DNA from: a virus
DNA: 25,431 bases
Reading direction: 5' to 3' (one strand)
Virus record (IMG/VR): IMGVR_UViG_3300020034_000064
Coordinates: 1-25,431 of that record
Shown piece after piece: positions 20,775 to 25,431 of the stretch. Positions within the stretch are counted from its first letter, which is position 1; each line of letters starts with the position of its first letter. The translations under genes and the position numbers were made by a program. The notes beneath the pieces are model-generated. The model made no database searches. It saw nothing but the letters and a program-made list of their open reading frames with translations, and was not told the origin of the DNA.

Positions 20775-20867
20775 TGATGTACTCCTTATGTGGCCGGGGC
20801 CGCTAGGGCGTATCCGGTGTGATGGCGGGGCCGCTTGCGCGGGTGTCCCGTATAGGTCAGGTGTGAC
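20775..20867 (-). other. Portal-scaffold spacer with direct repeat and palindrome
   Basis: This is the longest gap in the head operon. CGGGGCCGCT appears twice on the plus strand (20795-20804 and 20826-20835, 31 bp apart). At 20853-20870 TAGGTCA and TGACCTA form an inverted repeat around GGTG, covering the portal stop codon. No sigma70 promoter or terminator was recognised. It could be a regulatory or processing site. Confidence 0.45.
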
Positions 20868-22907
20868 CTAAGCTGGGGGAGCGATGGGCGCCTGATCGGG
20901 GAGCGGCGGCGGCGCACCTTGCGGTTTCGCTGCGTTGCTCATCCCTAGCGATTCGGCCGTTTCTGCCTGGGCCTGAGCCGCTTCGGCGTTCTTCTTCGCT
21001 TCAAGCTGCAAGATGGCATCGAAGTAGGCGTTGAGTGCCTCCTGCGAAGGGGGGTCCAACTCGTCGTAGTCCGGCGATTTCATCCAGTCCGAGAGAACAT
21101 CTTTCTGGACCTTCGTGTCGTCGAAGGGCCGCGGCATCCAACCGGGGATGAATTCGCGTTCGACCTGTTCGACTTCGCCGGTTTCGGGATTCGGCTGTTC
21201 TTCGAAGCCCGGTTCCTCACCGAAGAAGGGGCGCCTCGCCGGGGTCGAGAAGAGGACTTCAGGACCTTCCCTGACTTTCTGGATGATCAGGTTGGCCCTG
21301 GCAACGTCTCGTTCGTAGCCTTCGACCAAGGTTTCGGCGGTGCCGTTGTTGATCGCCGCCATCGCCGCGTGGGGGGCTATCCAACCTCGTTCGGCGAAGG
21401 CGAATATCTTGGCTTCGACTGCGGCCTGGGTTCGAGTTTCCAGAGACGCAGGATCGACACGTATATCGACCTCGCCGAGCAGTTCCGATCCGAGGAAGTC
21501 CTTGATCGGTTCGGTCCCGGCCTCGCCTCTCACCTTCAGAAGCCTCGGCTCCGTGTAGTGCTTCTGGACCAGGTAGAGGCAGTGGCGCATGAAGCGCGAG
21601 TCGAATTCGGAGAGGTTGTAGAGGAAGTTGGCGCGACGGGAGGTTTCCTGTTCGGCGACCGCCTGTAGTCCCTTGCCGGATTCGATCCCGGTCGTGTCGA
21701 ACTGACCGGCTATCCGCCCCATGTCGGCGACGGCTTCGGACTTCTGCTGGAAGAGTTGGCTCGGGATTGCGGGAACTTCGCGCCACTTCAGTTCGCCGGA
21801 GCCGACCGCGTTGTAGACAGCCCCCGGTTCGTCGGTCAGTTTCTGTTTCAACTGGCCGTTCTGGACGATCAACTGCGGGTTGAGTGCGAGGTTGATCCAC
21901 TCGCTGATCTTGTTGTTGCAGTGGTTGACCGTGCGCTGGGCGTCGAGCAGGTGACGGACCAGGCCCGAGTCCCGGTCGTTTTCGGGGTCCATCGCGTAGG
22001 TGAGCTTGTGAAGGACGGGCTCATCAAGGATGTTGCCTTCCTGATCCTCGCATGGGTAGGGGCGCTCCTCGACGATGACGCGGTCGTTCGCCATCGTGAT
22101 CCAACATCCGTGCGGCTTGGCTTTCGACGGACGCTCGAGGTACTCGGTCACGAGGACAAGTTTGTCCTGCGAACGGTTCGCTGTCTCCGTCTCGGCCTGC
22201 TGGCCGTCAGGATCGAGTTTGCCGCCGACGTAGCCTTCGGTCTCGTAGGTGCTCTGGAGGTCGCGGGCCTGTTCGATGGCATGCCACGGCGAATCCTCGA
22301 ACTTGAGACCCGCCTCCCAATAGACTTCATTGGGGCCGAAGACGCGGGCGCAGATGTCTCCCTGCCCGATCGTGTAAGGCTTGCCCTCTTCGTCCTGATC
22401 GGAGATGTAGGGGCCGATCGAGTTGTCGAAGTAGGGCCATGCAAAGCCTTCATCTGCCACCACCGCAAAGCGGATGACGCGCTCTCTCGCCCGCCTCACA
22501 CCCCATTTGTCGTAGCCGTAGAGCGCTACCCTGCGGGACATCCTCGCTGCGGAGATACGACGAGGCTCGGTGCCTGACGGGGAGACTTCGTAGCCGGGCA
22601 TCCGCTGGGAGGTCGCTGCGATCTCGGACTCGACGATGTCGAAGATGAAGTTGCGGGTCTGCCGCACCCGATGGCGTGGCTTCCCGGCGGTCTCACGGCT
22701 GCCGATCGTGTTGACCGACTGCGACGTGAGCTGGTTCTCTGAGTTGACGTATTTGTACTGTTCGCCGCGGGCATGGGCGAGGCACTCGTTGCGCTTCGGG
22801 GCGCCGCGTCTCATCGCCGATTTGCCGCGCCCCATGCGTTCCTTGAGGTCTTGCGGGATGCCTACTTTCTTGTACGTCGGGGTCTGCTCAGGCGCGGTCA
22901 GGGCCAT
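20868..22907 (-). CDS. Portal protein, 679 aa
   Basis: The product forms the dodecameric vertex through which DNA passes. Length and pattern fit large portals of short-tailed phages: N-terminal basic region, RQTRNFIFDIVESEIAATSQ with RMPGYEVSPSG, a wing/stem core (VNHCNNKISEWINLALNPQL then GAVYNAVGSGELKWREVP), the conserved QLFQQKSEAVADMGRIAG crown/stem helix and a long Pro/Glu-rich tail (APPPLPDQAPIAPPA). It follows the terminase by five genes and precedes the scaffold. Start ATG 22907 overlaps the previous gene by 10 nt. Confidence 0.9.
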   Translation of the reverse strand: MALTAPEQTPTYKKVGIPQDLKERMGRGKSAMRRGAPKRNECLAHARGEQYKYVNSENQLTSQSVNTIGSRETAGKPRHRVRQTRNFIFDIVESEIAATSQRMPGYEVSPSGTEPRRISAARMSRRVALYGYDKWGVRRARERVIRFAVVADEGFAWPYFDNSIGPYISDQDEEGKPYTIGQGDICARVFGPNEVYWEAGLKFEDSPWHAIEQARDLQSTYETEGYVGGKLDPDGQQAETETANRSQDKLVLVTEYLERPSKAKPHGCWITMANDRVIVEERPYPCEDQEGNILDEPVLHKLTYAMDPENDRDSGLVRHLLDAQRTVNHCNNKISEWINLALNPQLIVQNGQLKQKLTDEPGAVYNAVGSGELKWREVPAIPSQLFQQKSEAVADMGRIAGQFDTTGIESGKGLQAVAEQETSRRANFLYNLSEFDSRFMRHCLYLVQKHYTEPRLLKVRGEAGTEPIKDFLGSELLGEVDIRVDPASLETRTQAAVEAKIFAFAERGWIAPHAAMAAINNGTAETLVEGYERDVARANLIIQKVREGPEVLFSTPARRPFFGEEPGFEEQPNPETGEVEQVEREFIPGWMPRPFDDTKVQKDVLSDWMKSPDYDELDPPSQEALNAYFDAILQLEAKKNAEAAQAQAETAESLGMSNAAKPQGAPPPLPDQAPIAPPA

Positions 22908-23281
22908 TGCTCAAGCGCCTCTCTCTGGTTCTCGGCGAACATCTCGTCGTCGTCGAAGGGGACGTGCTGGGGCTTCTGCTCGCGGCCGGGGTCCATGAAG
23001 GGGGCGGCCTGCGGAACCTGGATGCGGTTGTTCAGGTCCCGACGCTCGGTTGCCCAGGCCTTCCGCTCGTCGTCGTTGGCGGTGATGAGTTCGTTGCGTT
23101 CGGCATCCCAACTCATCTGGGCTGCGGCCTCGGCATGGATCAGGTTGGTGCGCTCAAGGTTCCATCCGCCCCGCTCAACCGCCTGGTCTTTGAGGAGCTT
23201 GTCGATCGCCTGGTCCTTGGCCCGCTCGACGTAGAAGGCGAAGGCGACGAGCAGGGCGGCGGCGATGGCGAGGTAGATCAC
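22898..23281 (-). CDS. Membrane-anchored coiled-coil protein, 127 aa
   Basis: The product has one N-terminal hydrophobic segment (residues ~2-17, MIYLAIAAALLVAFAFYVER), then a long charged helix (KDQAIDKLLKDQAVERGGW to TERRDLNNRI) with heptad-like spacing, and an acidic end (FDDDEMFAENQREALEQW). It looks like a type II single-pass membrane protein, or a signal-anchor. An anchor in the packaging region is unusual. It starts with GTG 23281 right after the prior stop and overlaps the portal start by 10 nt. Family not recognised. Confidence 0.65.
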   Translation of the reverse strand: MIYLAIAAALLVAFAFYVERAKDQAIDKLLKDQAVERGGWNLERTNLIHAEAAAQMSWDAERNELITANDDERKAWATERRDLNNRIQVPQAAPFMDPGREQKPQHVPFDDDEMFAENQREALEQWP

Positions 23282-23575
23282 CTAGACCTCGACGAACGTG
23301 GTGACGGATTCGCCTTCTTTGGTGATGACCGAGACCACTCCGGAGTAGCCCTCCAACCGGAACGGAGGGCCTTCTTTGACCAGCCGCAAGCCTTCTTCGG
23401 CCACGGCAGTCGTCCCGAGCGCGATCCAGACATCTTTCGACCCGTTGTTCGTGATGTAGGCGGTGACGCGGTCGCCGTTGGCTGCGATCAGGGTTTTCGA
23501 AGCCGTTTCAGCGGTGACTTTCCCTTTCGAGTTCTTCGCCGTGTCCGATCGGGTGGCCGGGTTGCTATAGGCCAT
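23282..23575 (-). CDS. Small beta-rich virion-type protein, 97 aa
   Basis: The product has LIAANGDRVTAYITNNGSKD, VWIALGTTAVAEEGLRL and PPFRLEGYSGVVSVITKEGE, a compact beta-barrel-like pattern common in small phage structural proteins that resemble decoration proteins. It has no membrane segment and is 97 aa, adjacent to the next gene's start. Start ATG 23575 overlaps the previous stop as TGATG. The exact role is not known. Confidence 0.65.
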   Translation of the reverse strand: MAYSNPATRSDTAKNSKGKVTAETASKTLIAANGDRVTAYITNNGSKDVWIALGTTAVAEEGLRLVKEGPPFRLEGYSGVVSVITKEGESVTTFVEV

Positions 23576-23976
23576 CAGTCACGCAACTTCTCGATCAGCG
23601 CGTCCTTGTCGAGATCCGAGTAGCCGGAGATCCTGCGATCACGGGCGAGCTTACGAAGCTCTTTGAGCGTCCGCGACTCATAGGAGCCGGTGTCGACGTT
23701 GCCGGGACCATCGCCTCGTACAGCCTCCTCGACGACAGGGCCGGGAGCGACGAGGGCGAAGTCGGCGAAAGCCACCGCGTAGTTGGCGTGGTCGACCGCG
23801 AAGATCGAGACGGTCGGAGAGCCGTTCGTGTCGAAGGTCTCACCGTCGGTGATCTCCTTGGTCTCCTTGCCGTCGTTGACGATGAGGGAGCCGGTCGAGC
23901 ACGTGACGCTCGCGATCTGCCGCTCGAAGCTCTGGGTGTCGCCTTTGTTCAGCGAGAAAGTGCCGGTCTCGGTCAT
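23575..23976 (-). CDS. Structural-type protein with C-terminal Rho_N/SAP-like module
   Basis: The 133-aa product has a beta-rich N-terminal part (FSLNKGDTQSFERQIASVTC, SLIVNDGKETKEITDGE, VSIFAVDHANYAVAFADFAL) and, after a linker, a ~35-residue helical hairpin: LKELRKLARDRRISGYSDLD then KDALIEKLRD. This is the pattern of a Rho N-terminal/SAP-like nucleic-acid binding motif. The fusion of a small virion-like domain with a DNA-binding motif could tether to packaged DNA; this is inference. Start ATG 23976 overlaps the prior stop as ATGA. Confidence 0.7.
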   Translation of the reverse strand: MTETGTFSLNKGDTQSFERQIASVTCSTGSLIVNDGKETKEITDGETFDTNGSPTVSIFAVDHANYAVAFADFALVAPGPVVEEAVRGDGPGNVDTGSYESRTLKELRKLARDRRISGYSDLDKDALIEKLRD

Positions 23977-24287
23977 CGGATTCCTGCTCCTTGGAGTAGT
24001 GCTTTTGCTTTCTGATCAGCGTCGCTGAAGGCTTTGAGTCGCTCTATCTCCTCCTCCATCTCCGCCAGGCGCGAGAGGACGGGTCCTACCTGCGCGTCCA
24101 CGTCGGCCTGCGCGACCATCCCGAGGAGGTCGCGGGCGAGCGATTCGACGTAGGAAGCGGAGATGTAGCCGTAGGGCTTGATCCACGGCGCGAGTACCCC
24201 GGTGTCGATCCACGGACCTTCCTGGTCTGCGGAGAAGAGGCACTGGCCCGGGGGCATCGGCGCCTCGGTGACGATCTCGGGTTTCAT
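23973..24287 (-). CDS. Hypothetical protein, 104 aa, downstream of terminase
   Basis: The ATG at 24287 follows the terminase stop and has GGAG 7 nt upstream; the longer frame to 24482 is antisense-like noise within terminase. The product starts MKPEIVTEAPMPPGQCLFSA, contains DTGVLAPWIKPYGYISASYV and ends with a coiled-coil-like helix (LAEMEEEIERLKAFSDADQK). It is soluble. The family is not recognised. Confidence 0.7.
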   Translation of the reverse strand: MKPEIVTEAPMPPGQCLFSADQEGPWIDTGVLAPWIKPYGYISASYVESLARDLLGMVAQADVDAQVGPVLSRLAEMEEEIERLKAFSDADQKAKALLQGAGIR

Positions 24288-24289
24288 GG

Positions 24290-25431
24290 CTAGCTCCAAT
24301 CCCCGAACGGCGGCGCTGAACCGGCCGGAACGGGCTCGTAGGGAAGTTGGAAGTTGGGTTGGAAGGCGGTTCGTTCTGGTGCCGGGTCGTCGGGGCCGTA
24401 CCAGGTGCGGCTCATCACGCCGTAGCGGACCGTGTCGACGAGGTCGAAGCGGATGCGCTCGGTCTGTGGGAGCGCGGCCCATTCGTCATGCGATTTCGGA
24501 TCGCGGGCGTAACGCCTGAACTGCTGGATCGTCTGCGGGCAATCCGAGGAGAAGAAGATCATCGGTTCCGGTTTGGCTTGCAGACGGCGCTTCAACTCCA
24601 TGATCCCGGCGGCCCTGGAGTTCTGACCCCGCTGGGTATAGATCTCCTCGCGCGAATAGGCGGCCTCTACGTCATCGCCGTCGATCGGGGATTTGTTGCG
24701 GGCAGAGGGATCGAGAACATAGGTCGGGTCCTTGATCCCCCACACCTTGTTGCGTCGCTTGATCTCGTCGGCGACCTGCACGACTTCCACGTTCTTCGGG
24801 AAGAACTCATCGAAGACGAGAGCGGCGTTGTCCTTGTCGAAGGCCTTCCACGTCACCCCGCTCCGCTGTCTGCCGGGGTCGATCGTGATGACGACTTCCT
24901 GCGAGGAGACATGCTCTTTCGTCGGAGGCTCGACCACATGAAGATCGTCGCGGAACTCTTCGAAGAACAGGCCACCCAAGGAGACGAATTCGCCGTTGAG
25001 GCGCATCCGTTTCTCCTCCTCGGTCAACCCTTGCGCATACTTGGCTATCGCCTCCGGGGTGTTCCAAGGGTTGTCCTCCATCCGCATGTGGAAGACGGAG
25101 ATGTCGGGGTCAACGTCCTTCTGCATCAGAACGTCGTCGTAGACCCAGGAGAAGCCGATCAGGGGCGTCATGCCGATGATCTCGTCACCGTTGGTGGAGA
25201 TCAGACGGGCTCTCGCCTCAGAGCGGAGCTCCCTTGAATTGGGGGTGTTCGGCTCCTCGTCCCAGTGGATGCGATGAACCTCGGCAGACGCCCACGCATC
25301 GAGGTCCTGGTCGTAGGTTTTGAAGACCACCATCGATCCGTTGTTCAAGGTCAGGATCGGCGTCGGCTGCTTGCGGAAGGACTTCGAGAAGCTGCCTTCC
25401 TTCAGCGCGTCCCGAGGGAGGAAGGCAGCTT
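24290..25431 (-). CDS. Terminase large subunit, C-terminal part (5' truncated by window)
   Basis: The visible 379 residues are open to the window edge, so the N-terminus with Walker A is outside. The ATPase part shows the Walker B segment AEVHRIHWDEEP and a following TPLIGFSWVYDD motif. The nuclease domain shows VVITIDPGRQRSGVTWKAF (first metal Asp), YVLDPSARNK and FDLVDTVRYGVM (late Asp), the usual acidic triad. The enzyme powers DNA translocation and cuts concatemers. Upstream (right of the window) the small subunit would be expected. The C-terminus is Pro-rich (PYEPVPAGSAPPFGDWS), perhaps the portal-contact tail. Confidence 0.9.
   Translation of the reverse strand, partial: AAFLPRDALKEGSFSKSFRKQPTPILTLNNGSMVVFKTYDQDLDAWASAEVHRIHWDEEPNTPNSRELRSEARARLISTNGDEIIGMTPLIGFSWVYDDVLMQKDVDPDISVFHMRMEDNPWNTPEAIAKYAQGLTEEEKRMRLNGEFVSLGGLFFEEFRDDLHVVEPPTKEHVSSQEVVITIDPGRQRSGVTWKAFDKDNAALVFDEFFPKNVEVVQVADEIKRRNKVWGIKDPTYVLDPSARNKSPIDGDDVEAAYSREEIYTQRGQNSRAAGIMELKRRLQAKPEPMIFFSSDCPQTIQQFRRYARDPKSHDEWAALPQTERIRFDLVDTVRYGVMSRTWYGPDDPAPERTAFQPNFQLPYEPVPAGSAPPFGDWS

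Noticed and set aside
24288-24482. Longer start for the 104-aa gene at 24482
   Set aside because: The added 65 residues are Arg/Pro-rich and lie within the terminase coding region in another frame; the ATG at 24287 has a good ribosome binding site.
1-25431. CRISPR arrays, tRNA genes, integrase, att site or insertion sequences
   Set aside because: No regular spacer-repeat pattern, no cloverleaf recognised by eye and no recombinase or transposase motif was seen. A proper tRNA scan could not be run.

Overview
The window is a stretch of a tailed-phage or prophage genome, high in G+C, with a short-tailed (podovirus-like) structural module. Almost everything is packed on the minus strand, with genes joined by ATGA/TGATG/GTGA overlaps and frequent GTG starts. 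The order from the right edge leftwards is a classic head-to-lysis order: terminase large subunit (truncated by the window edge), four small genes, portal, scaffold, major capsid protein, a capsid-adjacent structural protein, a tail fibre, small genes, head-tail adaptor, beta-propeller tail protein, collar-domain protein, three large ejection-type proteins (257, 402 and 1427 aa), HNH protein, then the lysis genes. No tape-measure or tail-tube gene is visible, which fits a short tail. The host cannot be read directly. High G+C, GTG starts and apparently leaderless early genes suggest an actinobacterial host; the Cys-rich secreted proteins resemble the style of Thermoleophilia, but that is inference.

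Region 1-1979 (minus) is an early operon: two tandem paralogous XRE-type regulators, four micro-genes (49, 54, 38 and 78 aa), an SSB-like protein ending in DDIPF, and the first codons of another gene. Each junction is translationally coupled. A perfect 21-bp inverted repeat lies inside the 78-aa gene just upstream of the SSB start.

Region 1961-2070 is a divergent control region. TCAA motifs recur with exact 10-bp phasing across a promoter for the early operon. On the other side is a plus-strand repressor-like gene (2070-2462). Both divergent genes lack a Shine-Dalgarno sequence and have a -10-like box about 7 nt upstream of the start codon, so both may be leaderless. Together this looks like a lysogeny/lysis switch, although no integrase is in view.

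Region 2670-3900 holds accessory genes: a plus-strand secreted six-cysteine protein coupled to a small membrane protein, a minus-strand RusA-like resolvase with its own terminator, and a plus-strand zinc-ribbon mini-gene with its own terminator, bracketed by a 14-bp direct repeat. Region 3910-5650 (minus) is the lysis module: XhlA-like protein, single-TM protein, NlpC/P60-like endolysin, holin-like protein, then a soluble 44-aa protein and micro-proteins of 23 and perhaps 20 aa.

Region 5650-25431 (minus) is the HNH, ejection, tail, head and packaging module. It is interrupted only by one plus-strand secreted-protein gene (12794-13129), a moron-like insertion whose stop codon overlaps that of the converging structural gene. 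All functional names rest on reading motifs and gene order by eye; no database search was possible.
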